53,090 nucleotides of DNA from an uncultured Anderseniella sp. GTDB taxonomy: Bacteria; Pseudomonadota; Alphaproteobacteria; Rhizobiales; Aestuariivirgaceae. Positions 44,930 to 53,090 of this stretch are shown one piece after another. The notes beneath the pieces are model-generated. The model saw nothing but the letters and a program-made list of their open reading frames with translations, made no database searches and had not been told where the DNA came from. Where the stretch lies: NCBI GenBank assembly GCA_938039915.1, contig CALHUA010000095.1, positions 1 through 53,090 of the forward strand, given 5' to 3'. The position numbers were made by a program, and so were the translations under genes. How positions within the stretch are numbered: position 1 is the first letter of the stretch; the number at the start of each line of letters is the position of its first letter.

Positions 44930-45835
44930 TTACACCTGTACCTGTTTTCGAGCCGCCGCGCGGCTTTCACGCAGGGCAATGAAGCCGCCGGCGCCGGCCA
45001 CGATCGCCGCCCCCAGCCATGTCCAGCCCGACGGTACTTCAGACCATACAATCCAGCCGATAATAGCACCCCAAACAAGCGCCATATACTCCTGCGGGGC
45101 AATAACCGCCGCAGGTGCATTGCGATACGCCACAATAACCAGATAGTGGGCCATGCCGCCAATCAGGCCCAGCACCGCAAATCCGGCAAGATGATCGGCC
45201 TGCGGCAGCTTCCAGGTCCACCAGGCCAGCGGTGCGAACACCGCAATGGCCACAACCGTGGTCCACAGAAACATGGTGGTGACGGTCTCGGTTCGCGCCA
45301 GACGCCGCGTATAGGTGATGCCAAGGGCAAATACCGCGGTTCCCGCGACCAGGATCAGCATTTCAGGTTTGAAGGTTTCAGCACCCGGCCGCACGATAAC
45401 CAGCATGCCGGCGAAGCCGACAACGACAGCCAGCCATCTGGCCATGCCCACCCGCTCCCCCAGGACCGGCACCGACAAGGCGGTGATGAACAAGGGGGCC
45501 GTAAACGCCACGGCAATGGCTTCCGCCAGCGGCACATATTTCAATCCCCAGAAAAACAGGGCCAGAGCAACCGACATCAGCACACCCCGGAAAACATGGG
45601 CTACCGGCCTGTTTGTGCGCACCTGATGCAGTCCGGCCGCATACAGCGCAATGGCAACCGGGATCAGCCCGAAAAAGTACCGGAAGAACACGATCTGGAC
45701 CGCCGCAAAGCCCTCCTGGCCATGCCATTTGGCAATCGCATCGGCAATCGAGAACGAGGCGACAGCCACCCACATGGCGACCAGTCCCTGGGTCACGCTG
45801 CCCGCGTCACGGCTGTTGATCGAATTTGCGTCCAT
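44930..45835 (-). CDS. EamA/DMT family transporter
   Basis: A 301-residue membrane protein with ten hydrophobic segments and two EamA repeats (PLAEAIAVAFTAPLFITALS in the first; VIAPQEYMALVWGAIIGWIV in the second). Substrate unknown. Start is the ATG at 45835, or a GTG nine bases upstream. It lies 21 bp before the dehalogenase-like gene and probably heads that operon; it is divergent from the Bcr/CflA gene. Confidence 0.9.
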   Translation of the reverse strand: MDANSINSRDAGSVTQGLVAMWVAVASFSIADAIAKWHGQEGFAAVQIVFFRYFFGLIPVAIALYAAGLHQVRTNRPVAHVFRGVLMSVALALFFWGLKYVPLAEAIAVAFTAPLFITALSVPVLGERVGMARWLAVVVGFAGMLVIVRPGAETFKPEMLILVAGTAVFALGITYTRRLARTETVTTMFLWTTVVAIAVFAPLAWWTWKLPQADHLAGFAVLGLIGGMAHYLVIVAYRNAPAAVIAPQEYMALVWGAIIGWIVWSEVPSGWTWLGAAIVAGAGGFIALRESRAAARKQVQV

Positions 45836-45943
45836 GGAGCTCACACTATCGCCTTACACCGCGGTCAGACATGCCGCAAACACATAGCGCGTGCGCGTGC
45901 GTGGTGTGTCAAACAGGCTTCAATTGGTGTCTTATAGCAAGCC

Positions 45944-47140
45944 ATGAACTCTTCGACAGCGTCAGCAGAACCGGTCGCGAAACAACGCGCACCCTACGGA
46001 CTTCTCATCGCCATGGCGGCTATAGGTCCATTGGCGATGAACATGTTCGTACCGTCAATGCCCGGCCTGCAAACCACCTTCCAGGCTTCGTCAGGTGTGG
46101 TGCAGATGACACTGACGATCTACCTGGCGGGGCTCGCCATCTGCCAGCTGATCTACGGCCCGCTGTCCGACCGCTATGGCCGCCGGCCCATGCTTTTGGC
46201 CGGACTGGCATTGTTTGTCGGCGCCAGCATCATGTGCGCCCTGTCCACTTCTATTGAAATGCTGATTGTTGCACGTGGGCTGCAGGCGGTCGGCGGCGCA
46301 GCCGGCATGATCCTGTCACGGGCCATCGTGCGTGATCTGTTCTCGCGTGAGCAGTCCGCCTCCGTCCTGGGATACATCACCATGGCCTGGGTGCTGGCCC
46401 CCATGGTTGCACCTGTCATTGGCGGCACGCTCGATCAATGGTTTTCATTCCGGGCCGGTTTCTGGGTTCTGGCATGCATCGGCTCGCTTGTGTTCCTGAC
46501 GGCGCTGGCGCGCCTGCGCGAAACCAATCTGTCACTGCAGCCCGGTGCCAGTCTCATTCGAACCAGCCTGTACATGACCTTGCTGAAGAACCGATCCTTC
46601 CTTGGCTACACCGCAACCATATCATTCGGCAGCGCCGTCTTCTTCTGCTACCTGGCGGTTGCACCCTTCATCATGGTGACCGTGCGCGGCTACTCGGCGA
46701 TCGACTACGGCATCTGGTTCATGTGTTCGGCACTGGGTTACATGGCCGGCAACTTTGTCTCCGGGCGCTACTCGATGCGCCTCGGCAATGATCGCATGAT
46801 CCGCATCGGCAACCTGCTCACTTTGGCCGGTGCAGCACTGCTGCTCGTCTTCGGCGTTACAGGTTTCACCCATCCCTCAACCCTGTTCCTGCCCATGGCG
46901 CTGTGTGCCTTCGGCAACGGGTTGACCATTCCAAACGGCATCACCGCAGCCATATCCGTTGACCCGAAAAACATCGGGTCGGGTGCGGGCCTGGCAGGCT
47001 TTGTCCAGATCGGGCTTGGCGCACTTGCCTCGCAGGGCGTCGGTTACCTGCAAGGCACCTGGACCAATATCGGCTTCTGGGTCATGGCCATCATGGCGCT
47101 CGCCGCAGCGCTTGCACATCGGCCCAATGCACGGCAATAG
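45944..47140 (+). CDS. MFS transporter, Bcr/CflA drug-efflux type
   Basis: A 398-residue major facilitator protein with twelve transmembrane segments. The loop 2-3 motif is GPLSDRYGRRPMLLAG, and motif C in segment 5 is VLAPMVAPVIGGTLDQW, typical of proton-drug antiporters of the Bcr/CflA group. It should export drugs or small metabolites. The thioesterase gene follows after 9 bp. Confidence 0.92.
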   Translation: MNSSTASAEPVAKQRAPYGLLIAMAAIGPLAMNMFVPSMPGLQTTFQASSGVVQMTLTIYLAGLAICQLIYGPLSDRYGRRPMLLAGLALFVGASIMCALSTSIEMLIVARGLQAVGGAAGMILSRAIVRDLFSREQSASVLGYITMAWVLAPMVAPVIGGTLDQWFSFRAGFWVLACIGSLVFLTALARLRETNLSLQPGASLIRTSLYMTLLKNRSFLGYTATISFGSAVFFCYLAVAPFIMVTVRGYSAIDYGIWFMCSALGYMAGNFVSGRYSMRLGNDRMIRIGNLLTLAGAALLLVFGVTGFTHPSTLFLPMALCAFGNGLTIPNGITAAISVDPKNIGSGAGLAGFVQIGLGALASQGVGYLQGTWTNIGFWVMAIMALAAALAHRPNARQ

Positions 47141-47149
47141 TGATTTCTC

Positions 47150-47545
47150 ATGAGCAATGATTCTTCAAACTCGGCGCCCAGGGGCGATCTGACGATGCGG
47201 ATGCCGGCCATGCCGGCAGATGCCAATGCTGCCGGCGATGTGTTCGGCGGGTGGGTCATGGCACAGATGGATCTGGCCGCCGGCATCAGGTCGGGCGAGC
47301 GCGCCAAGGGCCGTGTGGTGACCGCTGCCATCAATGCCCTGTCATTCAAGCTGCCGGTGAAGATCGGCGACACGCTGGAGCTCTACACCAACGTGTCAAA
47401 GGTGGGCCGCTCGTCCATGACCATCGAGGTGGAAGCCTGGGCGCAGCGCTATCTCACCCATGAAAAGGTCAAGGTCACAGATGCCGATTTTGTCATGGTT
47501 GCCGTGGACAAGAGCGGCAGTCCACGCACCGTGCCTGACGAGTAG
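47150..47545 (+). CDS. Acyl-CoA thioesterase, YciA type hotdog protein
   Basis: A 131-residue single-hotdog thioesterase. The YciA signature is MPADANAAGDVFGGWVMAQM, followed by VTAAINALSFKLPVKIGDTL. It cleaves short to medium acyl-CoA esters. It is likely cotranscribed with the MFS gene. The 203 bp after it, up to the convergent SDR gene, holds a short hairpin (GTTTCG with CGAAAC near 47639-47654) and no gene. Confidence 0.9.
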   Translation: MSNDSSNSAPRGDLTMRMPAMPADANAAGDVFGGWVMAQMDLAAGIRSGERAKGRVVTAAINALSFKLPVKIGDTLELYTNVSKVGRSSMTIEVEAWAQRYLTHEKVKVTDADFVMVAVDKSGSPRTVPDE

Positions 47546-47748
47546 ACGCTTGATTCAACGTTTTCGGCGGCGCCTGCAACCTGTTGAAATGAATCGCTGT
47601 TTCACAAGCCGTTAAACCAGCGCTGCGACCAAGTATCGTTTCGGAATCGAAACAAAACCTGTCCGAACCGCGCCAATTGCTTGATGTAACAGGTTAAGCG
47701 GATCCGGGTCTCCGGGCCTTGATCGACTGCGCTGAGACCAGCCGGTTT

Positions 47749-48528
47749 CTAGTAATATCCTTCCGCCGGTCCCTTGTACTCCATCAGGGTGTTGCCACCG
47801 TCCGCGACGATCAGCTGGCCGGTCACGAAGCTTGCTTCTTCGCTGGCCAGGAACAGGGCCACCTGGCCGATTTCATCTGCCGTGCCGGGCCTGCCGATGG
47901 GCGCCTGCTGACCGGCGAAGACTTCTTCCGGTGACGACGACGGCGTTTCGATCCAGCCCGGGCCGATGCCATTGACGGTGATGTTGTACTCGGCCAGTTC
48001 AATCGCCTGCGCCCGGGTCATGCCCATGATGGCGGCCTTGGCGGCGGCGTAGATCGTGCTCTTCGGATTGGCGACCAGCGGTCCGGTCACCGAGCTCATA
48101 TTGACGATGCGGCCGTATCTGCGCTCGATCATCGACGGCACCACCCGGCGGGTCACGTTGAACACCGTGGTCAGGTTGATGTCCATGCCGCGGCGCCATT
48201 GCTCGTCGGGAATATCCTGGATCAGCCTTGATGGTTCATCGTGCCCGATCTGCACCATGCCGGCATTGTTGACGACAATGTCGATCGGACCAAGCGCAGC
48301 TTCCGTTCCTGCCACCAGCCCGTCCACCTGGGCAACGTCAGTCAGGTCGCAAGGATGAGCAAACTCTTCCGGTCCCAGTTCCTGCGCCCGCTCATGAATG
48401 CGGTCGGTGGTCGAGGTGATGGCGATTTTCGCGCCCGCCGCCTTGAGCAGTTTCGCGCACGCAAAACCGATCCCGCCTGCGCTGCCGCATCCGGTCACCA
48501 ACGCCACCTTGTCCTTTACCCCTGCCAT
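47749..48528 (-). CDS. SDR family oxidoreductase
   Basis: A 259-residue short-chain dehydrogenase. The cofactor motif is TGCGSAGGIG (residues 12-21), the structural motif is NNAG, and the catalytic residues are Ser in MSSVTG and the YxxxK of YAAAKAA. Acidic and polar residues after strand 2 (ITSTTD) suggest NADP. The substrate is unknown. GGAGAAAATTG before the ATG at 48528 supports the start. Confidence 0.92.
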   Translation of the reverse strand: MAGVKDKVALVTGCGSAGGIGFACAKLLKAAGAKIAITSTTDRIHERAQELGPEEFAHPCDLTDVAQVDGLVAGTEAALGPIDIVVNNAGMVQIGHDEPSRLIQDIPDEQWRRGMDINLTTVFNVTRRVVPSMIERRYGRIVNMSSVTGPLVANPKSTIYAAAKAAIMGMTRAQAIELAEYNITVNGIGPGWIETPSSSPEEVFAGQQAPIGRPGTADEIGQVALFLASEEASFVTGQLIVADGGNTLMEYKGPAEGYY

Positions 48529-48615
48529 CAATTTTCTCCTGCACACTTGAATAGCCACAATTGTCAGCGCATCTTTGCAGGACGAAATCAGCAGTGCAAT
48601 TGAAAGAACCCTGTC

Positions 48616-49071
48616 ATGAAGAACCGCTTCATCCTCGCTTTTGCAGCCCTCGCATTCCTCGCCTCACCTGCACTTGCCGGCACGCTCAGTTTCGACGTGG
48701 CAAAGACCGCGTCGTGCGGCTGCTGCAAGGCCTGGGTCGATCACATTCGCGCCGCCGGCCACAAGGTCGAAACCTCCGACATGGATATGGGCTCGCTTGC
48801 CCAGCACAAGATAAAGCTCGGCATCCAACCGCAGCATGCCTCGTGCCATACCGCCACCGTGGACGGTTACGTCATCGAAGGCCATGTACCGGTCGCAGAC
48901 ATCGAGCGGTTGCTGAAGCAACGCCCGCAGGCCATCGGCCTGTCGGCACCGGGCATGCCTGCCGGTTCTCCCGGCATGGAAATGGGCACCTATCGCGAAG
49001 CCCACGATATCTTGCTGGTGAAACTGGACGGCACCAGCGAAGTCTGGTCTCATTACGAGGAAAAACAGTAG
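48616..49071 (+). CDS. DUF411 metal-binding exported protein
   Basis: A 151-residue protein of the DUF411 family, found near copper-resistance genes. The signal peptide covers residues 1-21. Metal-binding candidates are the Cys in TASCGCCKAW (34-37), the HASCH segment and several Met-rich stretches (MPAGSPGMEMG). A role in periplasmic copper handling is the usual suggestion; no other copper gene is nearby. The 179 bp after it, up to 49250, shows two CGTTAAC half-sites and no gene. Confidence 0.88.
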   Translation: MKNRFILAFAALAFLASPALAGTLSFDVAKTASCGCCKAWVDHIRAAGHKVETSDMDMGSLAQHKIKLGIQPQHASCHTATVDGYVIEGHVPVADIERLLKQRPQAIGLSAPGMPAGSPGMEMGTYREAHDILLVKLDGTSEVWSHYEEKQ

Positions 49072-49250
49072 CGGGTGGCCAGGATACCGATATCGCCTCA
49101 CCGCATCGCGGCGCAGACAGACGGCTGAGACCAGCGAGAAACGGATCAATCGCCAACTGGTCGAGCAGCAGGTCCACATCGGATCAGGTATCCTTACGTT
49201 AACGCTGTTTGCTAGCCAGCCGTTAACACGGCGATAGTAGCCTCGTCATC

Positions 49251-49934
49251 ATGACAGGAAATGCATCATCATCGGCCGGGTTGCCCCTCGAGGGGCAATT
49301 TGCCGGATCGGAGAGGCGCCATGTCGCGCGCGGGCGGGTGCATTACTTTTACCTGCAGCCGCTCTACGGTTCGCTCGCCTTGATCTCGGCATCCGTTGCA
49401 ATACTGATTCTCGTCGGCCTGGCCTTCGGTCTGCATCTCGATGCACCGGCACAGGATGTCAGCGGAAATACCATCCATTACATCCTGGTCGCAGCTGCCT
49501 CCCTGTTTGCCTGGTACCTGCTGCCCATATCAATTCCTTTGGTAGCGGAAGTCATTGCTTCAGGACTGGCGTGGTTCATCTTCTGCACCGACAAACACCC
49601 GGACTTTGTGATCTCACCCCGCTCGGTATTCGGATTGAGCTGGACCGGCTATCAGCGGTTCTGCTGGAGTCAGATCGCCTGGATCGAAGTCACGCTGTTC
49701 AAGACACGGGGGCTGTTTTCATCCGGCAAGCCCGTTGCCTGGCACCTGAAACTCCACAGCAATGTGCCCAAGCCCAACCCGATCATCGGCGGCCTGATGG
49801 GCAACACCCATGAGATATCGCTGGGTGCCGGTTTCTCAGAGGAAGATAAATATGCCGTCCTCGCCCTGATCCAGGAATATGCGCCCGACAAGCATATCCA
49901 GGAGCACACACGGTATATAGGCCGCGGCCTGTGA
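49251..49934 (+). CDS. Hypothetical membrane protein with PH-like C-terminal part
   Basis: A 227-residue protein I do not recognise. About 30 polar residues precede two or three membrane segments (residues 38-60, 75-98 and perhaps 99-112). The C-terminal 110 residues look like a soluble beta-rich domain (DFVISPRSVFGLSWTGYQRF, CWSQIAWIEVTLFKTRGL) similar in style to bacterial PH domains. No enzyme motif is seen. Confidence 0.7.
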   Translation: MTGNASSSAGLPLEGQFAGSERRHVARGRVHYFYLQPLYGSLALISASVAILILVGLAFGLHLDAPAQDVSGNTIHYILVAAASLFAWYLLPISIPLVAEVIASGLAWFIFCTDKHPDFVISPRSVFGLSWTGYQRFCWSQIAWIEVTLFKTRGLFSSGKPVAWHLKLHSNVPKPNPIIGGLMGNTHEISLGAGFSEEDKYAVLALIQEYAPDKHIQEHTRYIGRGL

Positions 49935-50022
49935 GGCAATGCCGTGAACCGGTCGCAGAGCACGGGTCCCATATCCCCGTAAACGAGCCAACATGATTGA
50001 AAATGCGCCGTTTTTGACCGGC

Positions 50023-50889
50023 CTATTCTCCAACCAGCCAGTCAACGGTCCATGACGCCTCGCCCTGACGCAGGCGTTCTGACAAGGCGGGCATCAGGTC
50101 GGGCAGCTCTTCGGCCAGCGGCCATTGCGGGTTGACCATGATCAGGCCGGATCCGGCCAACCCGCCGTTAATGGTCGCCGGACGCACCATCAGTTCCACC
50201 TGCAACATGCGCTTCAGGCCCGATTGCCGGGCGGCCTCGACCAGCCGCCGCGACAGCCCGTCCCCGGTCACCGGATACCACAACATGAAGCAACCGGTGG
50301 CAAAGCGCTTGTAGCCGTGCTGCAGCATGGCGAGCGCGCGCGCATCATCATCACGTTTTTCAAACGGCGGATCGATGAGCACAATACCACGGCGTTCGCG
50401 CGGCGGCAGGTTGGCTTTCACCGCAATGGTGGCTTCGGTCTGCGTCACCCGCACCCGCTTTTCGCGCTCGTACAGCCCGGCCAGTGTCACATGGTCTTGC
50501 GGATGCAGTTCGTTGAACACCAGCCGGTCGTCGGGCCGGGTCAACAGCACGGAAAGTTCCGGAGAGCCGGGATACCATGAAAGCCCCTGCCCGCGTGAGT
50601 TCACCGCCTCCACCATTTCGCGCCACGGCAACAGCAGGGTTTCGGCTGCCTCATCTGCCAGCGCCAGCCGGCCGCCTGCTTCATCATACAGGCGTCCCAG
50701 TCCGTCGCGCCATTCCAGCGTCTTGCCCGCCTCGTCGCTTTCAAGGCTGTAAAGGCCGATGCCGGCATGTGCGTCGATCACCCGAAACGGCTTGTTCTTG
50801 CGCGCCAGGTGCCCGATGGCGCGCGCCAGCACCACGTGCTTGAGCACATCAGCATGGTTTCCGGCGTGATAGGCATGGCGATAATTCAT
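50023..50889 (-). CDS. rlmJ: 23S rRNA adenine-2030 N6-methyltransferase RlmJ
   Basis: A 288-residue methyltransferase. It begins with the RlmJ signature MNYRHAYHAGNHADVLKHVV, has the SAM-binding VIDAHAGIGLYSLES, and the catalytic motif DPPF in GIVLIDPPFEKRDD. It methylates A2030 (E. coli numbering) of 23S rRNA, so acts in ribosome maturation. Size and motifs are normal. Confidence 0.96.
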   Translation of the reverse strand: MNYRHAYHAGNHADVLKHVVLARAIGHLARKNKPFRVIDAHAGIGLYSLESDEAGKTLEWRDGLGRLYDEAGGRLALADEAAETLLLPWREMVEAVNSRGQGLSWYPGSPELSVLLTRPDDRLVFNELHPQDHVTLAGLYEREKRVRVTQTEATIAVKANLPPRERRGIVLIDPPFEKRDDDARALAMLQHGYKRFATGCFMLWYPVTGDGLSRRLVEAARQSGLKRMLQVELMVRPATINGGLAGSGLIMVNPQWPLAEELPDLMPALSERLRQGEASWTVDWLVGE

Positions 50890-51080
50890 CGACTTGTGAG
50901 GCTGATCAGTTGGAGATGAAACACGATGGTAGGGTCTTGTTCACCAGTTTGGGCGGAACTGCAACGAAACACATTAAATGAATTTAACCTGCCCTCACAC
51001 ATTCGCCGCAGTTACGCCGAACCGGTGCCATCTGGTTTGTGTCTAAACCGCTCCAACTGTTCAATAAGGAGGAACAAGAC

Positions 51081-51512
51081 ATGCAGATCAAACGCATCCT
51101 CTCCGGTGTCGCAATATTGGGCGTCATGGCGGCCTTCGCGGTTGCCGGTTCACCAGTATTCGCGGCAGGCAAGTCGCCCGCCGAAGTGACCGTCTACGGC
51201 AACTACAACAACTCCGTGGCGGCAGAAGACAAGTTCATTCCCGGCCCCGATCCGGTTGAAGGCGTTGCTGAAGGCTTCTACTTCGCAGGCAAGGGTCTTG
51301 CTGACGGCGCTGTTGAAGTCGGCGACGGCATTGGTGAAAGCGGCGGCAAGGTAACCGATGACGCGGTCGCCTATGGTCCTCCCGGGCTCGTATCAGGAAC
51401 GTTCAAGGGCGTCGGCCGCATCGGCGAGGGCGTAGTGCGCGGCGTCGGGGCTGTCGGCCACGGCGCAGTCAAGGGCACTGGTTGCATCTTCACATTCGGT
51501 GCTGGCTGCTGA
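51081..51512 (+). CDS. Exported Gly/Val-rich repetitive protein
   Basis: A 143-residue protein with a signal peptide (to about residue 28, VFAAG). The mature part consists of short Gly-Val-rich near-repeats (GVAEGFYFAGKGLADGAVEV, GDGIGESGGKVTDDAV, GVGRIGEGVVRGVGAVGHGA) and ends with two Cys (GCIFTFGAGC). The pattern could form an amphipathic glycine-zipper-like structure at the membrane, which is inference. A perfect AAGGAGG lies upstream of the ATG at 51081. Confidence 0.75.
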   Translation: MQIKRILSGVAILGVMAAFAVAGSPVFAAGKSPAEVTVYGNYNNSVAAEDKFIPGPDPVEGVAEGFYFAGKGLADGAVEVGDGIGESGGKVTDDAVAYGPPGLVSGTFKGVGRIGEGVVRGVGAVGHGAVKGTGCIFTFGAGC

Positions 51513-51547
51513 GGCTCGTTCCCGTTTCAATCAGATAAAAAACGATA

Positions 51548-51576
51548 CGCCCGTCGATAACAAATATCGGCGGGCG
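51548..51576 (+). terminator. Terminator-like hairpin
   Basis: A 12-bp stem with one G-U pair (51548-51559 with 51565-51576) and a five-base loop follows the preceding gene by 35 bp. The T-run after it is weak (AACTCTTTG). Confidence 0.6.
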
Positions 51577-51593
51577 AACTCTTTGTGCTCTGC

Positions 51594-51630
51594 AAAAAAG
51601 ACACCTGCTCCGGCACTCGGGGCAGGTGTC
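51594..51630 (-). terminator. Strong terminator of the minus-strand gene
   Basis: GACACCTGC at 51600-51608 pairs perfectly with GCAGGTGTC at 51622-51630, with an inner CCG/CGG stem; on the minus strand it is followed by six T residues. It ends the gene at 51654-52043. Confidence 0.9.
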
Positions 51631-51653
51631 CGCCGTTCACGACATGTAAAGCG

Positions 51654-52043
51654 CTACTGGTAGCTGACCAGATTGTAATCTCCACTGTTGAGACTGACCG
51701 CCCCGTCGTTGGCAATGTGTTTGAAGCGCGCCACCATCTGGTGACCCAGCATGATCAATTCGATCTTGGTGGTTATATTATTGTCCACAAATGTCGCGTG
51801 CAGCCTGTTTGACTGGCCCTTGTACATGGCAATCCAGCCGGTGTCTCCAATGGCACCGCTCATGCGCACGGCCATGCTTGAACCACACGCGCGGCCCTTG
51901 ATGGTGGTCGGAAGGCTGGTGCCGCCGATCTTGCTCCAGACGGAATTCTGGCACGCTGCCTGCGCAGGGCTTGCAAGCGCCGACATGGCAACCACCATGG
52001 AAATGGCGGCAAGTGAAGTCTTGATTGAAGCAAACTTGTTCAT
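51654..52043 (-). CDS. Small exported protein, 129 residues
   Basis: A 129-residue protein with a signal peptide (to about residue 29, SPAQA). The mature part has two Cys (ACQNSVW and RACGSSM) and looks like a small beta-rich domain (TGWIAMYKGQSNRLHATFVD, TTKIELIMLGHQMVARFKHI). GAGGAAAC precedes the ATG at 52043. I do not recognise a family. Confidence 0.75.
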   Translation of the reverse strand: MNKFASIKTSLAAISMVVAMSALASPAQAACQNSVWSKIGGTSLPTTIKGRACGSSMAVRMSGAIGDTGWIAMYKGQSNRLHATFVDNNITTKIELIMLGHQMVARFKHIANDGAVSLNSGDYNLVSYQ

Positions 52044-52183
52044 TTGGGTGTTTCCTCTTTCTTGTACGTGCGTCTTTTCAGGTGCACTTTTTTTGTTTGT
52101 TGACCCAAAGGTAGTCTTTTCAGCTTGTATCAAGTCTGAACATCGCGTTCATTTCCGGTTCATTTACGCAAAGTCAGCTCGAC

Positions 52184-52762
52184 TCAGATCTCCTGGCCCT
52201 TCTTGATCAGCTTGTCGATCAGATCGCGCTGGATGATGCCGCGGCTGTCACCGCCGCCGAAGCTCAGCAGGCCCGATGAATAGGTGGTGCCGTAGGATTT
52301 CGCGGCATTTACCGTCTGGCCGATCCCGGCGATGAACTGCTTGTCGTGCAGTTCGCTCAGCGGGTGAATGAATGTTGCCCACAACAGCCCCTTGGCGATG
52401 GCATAACGGGCATCGAGCGCGGTGTCGAAATTGGCCTGTGACAGGCGCAGCAGCTCCTCTGCCGACATGGCATCAGCCTTTTTCAGCGCAATCATGATGC
52501 GCATCCGGTTGTTACCTGCATCGGTGACCACGACCACCGGTACTTCCTCAATGTGAAATTGCCAGGCGCTGGCATTGGCGGCAGCTTTCGCCTTGGGATC
52601 CAGCCGCTTGATGATCTCGCCCATGCGTTTGGTCGTCATGATGCCTTCAACCGCAGCTTTCGGCGTGGGAGCGGCAGGCGGCGGTGTCTGTGATTGCGCC
52701 AGCGCGCCTGCGGCCATTGCCGTCATCAAAACCGCCACACCCGCCGTACGAAAAGTCTTCAT
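52184..52762 (-). CDS. Exported YbjN-like protein (tentative)
   Basis: A 192-residue protein with a signal peptide (to about residue 22, GALAQ). The mature part (WQFHIEEVPVVVVTDAGNNR, MRIMIALKKADAMSAEELLR, AIAKGLLWATFIHPLSELHD) has the pattern of the YbjN / type III chaperone-like fold, which I assign only tentatively. The C-terminus has a Gly/Ser loop (SFGGGDSRG). GGAG lies seven bases before the ATG at 52762. Confidence 0.68.
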   Translation of the reverse strand: MKTFRTAGVAVLMTAMAAGALAQSQTPPPAAPTPKAAVEGIMTTKRMGEIIKRLDPKAKAAANASAWQFHIEEVPVVVVTDAGNNRMRIMIALKKADAMSAEELLRLSQANFDTALDARYAIAKGLLWATFIHPLSELHDKQFIAGIGQTVNAAKSYGTTYSSGLLSFGGGDSRGIIQRDLIDKLIKKGQEI

Positions 52763-52830
52763 CACCACTCTCCTCATATAACTGTCAGCAGTGCCACTAT
52801 GCTGCCTTTAACCGGCGCGACCAATGCACT

Positions 52831-52854
52831 ATGTTCTCACAATAGCGAGAACAT
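52831..52854. promoter_or_regulatory. Perfect 8-bp inverted repeat
   Basis: ATGTTCTC at 52831-52838 and GAGAACAT at 52847-52854 are perfect inverse copies with an 8-bp centre, about 70 bp upstream of the minus-strand gene at 52762. A GTTCGAG direct repeat follows at about 52857 and 52879. Likely an operator region; no regulator is assigned. Confidence 0.4.
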
Positions 52855-52943
52855 CGGTTCGAGATCATAACGATAATAGTTCGAGGCATCGAGATCGGCT
52901 CACCGAAACGAAGCGCAGGTGGACAAGCTGATCGAGCAGAAAC

Positions 52944-53090
52944 ATGGGTCATAACAAGCAGAGCGGCGGGTTTAGGGAAGCCCCGGTTGAACCACTGGAA
53001 GGCTATGAAGCCATCCCGACGGTGGACGACCTCCCGACGAAGTCCGGCGACAGCCGGTCTGGCGCGAGCGCAAAGAACAAAGACAATGTT
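52944..53090 (+). CDS. Partial reading frame running off the right end
   Basis: An open frame of at least 49 codons from the ATG at 52944 to the window edge. The visible protein is polar (GGFREAPVEPLEGYEAIPTV) with no signal peptide. A stop lies five codons upstream, so this is the first ATG; no good ribosome site is seen. No family can be named. Confidence 0.4.
   Translation, partial: MGHNKQSGGFREAPVEPLEGYEAIPTVDDLPTKSGDSRSGASAKNKDNV

Noticed and set aside
44075-45937. A 620-codon open frame on the plus strand across the dehalogenase and transporter genes
   Set aside because: It is antisense to two well-supported genes, has no ribosome site, and its His/Gln/Arg-rich composition is typical of a GC-rich shadow frame.
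47728-49140. GCTGAGACCAGC present twice, near 47730 and 49130
   Set aside because: Twelve bases, itself partly self-complementary, with no shared flanking sequence; likely chance.
52855-52866. A GGTTCGAGATC stretch resembling a tRNA T-loop
   Set aside because: No acceptor stem, anticodon arm or D-arm can be built around it.

Overview
This is a stretch of ordinary chromosome from an alphaproteobacterium, most likely of the order Hyphomicrobiales (Rhizobiales). The evidence is gene order and protein detail: yqeY, dnaG and rpoD lie next to a divergent carA; carB is followed by greA, trxB and a LysR gene closely resembling LsrB/VtlR; CarB carries an insertion of about 45 residues in its first ATP-grasp half that I know from rhizobial CarB; DUF992, DUF1287 and YkuD enzymes of rhizobial type are present; and two TTAA-N7-TTAA (CtrA-type) sites can be seen. 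I see no tRNA, rRNA, insertion sequence, phage gene or CRISPR array.

Layout. 1-2.1 kb: the 5' part of a flavin-linked oxidase, divergent from a GlxA-type regulator across a palindrome-rich gap. 2.1-6.6 kb: a ribbon-helix-helix gene, then one tight leftward run (SnoaL-like protein, GNAT acetyltransferase, nitrilase-family hydrolase, SbtA bicarbonate permease, SbtB-like PII protein, beta-carbonic anhydrase). 6.8-9.1 kb: two cytochrome P460-family genes and a divergent AraC regulator. 9.1-10.5 kb: an arsR-DUF899-tfoX operon with a clear operator at its start. 10.5-17.1 kb: rpoD, dnaG, DUF1287 and yqeY, leftward. 17.2-29.2 kb: carA and carB, separated by an arginase-family gene with altered metal ligands, modCBA, an L,D-transpeptidase and small exported proteins. 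29.3-32.3 kb: greA, trxB, lsrB/vtlR-like and a probable small RNA. 32.3-41.9 kb: msrP, DUF992, aspartate aminotransferase, a flavin monooxygenase, an unusual Rossmann/SAF oxidoreductase, several envelope proteins and a second L,D-transpeptidase. 41.9-47.5 kb: two EamA transporters flanking an RNA methyltransferase and a DhlA-type haloalkane dehalogenase homologue, then a Bcr/CflA exporter and a YciA thioesterase. 47.7-53.1 kb: an SDR, a DUF411 protein, rlmJ and small exported proteins; the last gene runs off the end.

How the parts fit. Housekeeping functions (replication priming, sigma-70, carbamoyl phosphate, thioredoxin reduction, GreA) are mixed with envelope and redox functions. ModABC would supply molybdate, which MsrP needs. 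CarAB uses bicarbonate, and the SbtA-SbtB-carbonic anhydrase run would handle bicarbonate, although no direct link is shown.

The most notable items are the nitrilase/SbtAB/carbonic anhydrase run, the DhlA homologue that lacks the repeated cap segment known from DhlA, the probable small RNA after the VtlR-type gene, the arginase-family protein with a metal-ligand His replaced, the paired P460 genes, the leaderless-looking arsR with its operator, and the structured transcript tail at 23.2-23.5 kb. Functions are assigned from remembered family motifs; no database search was possible.
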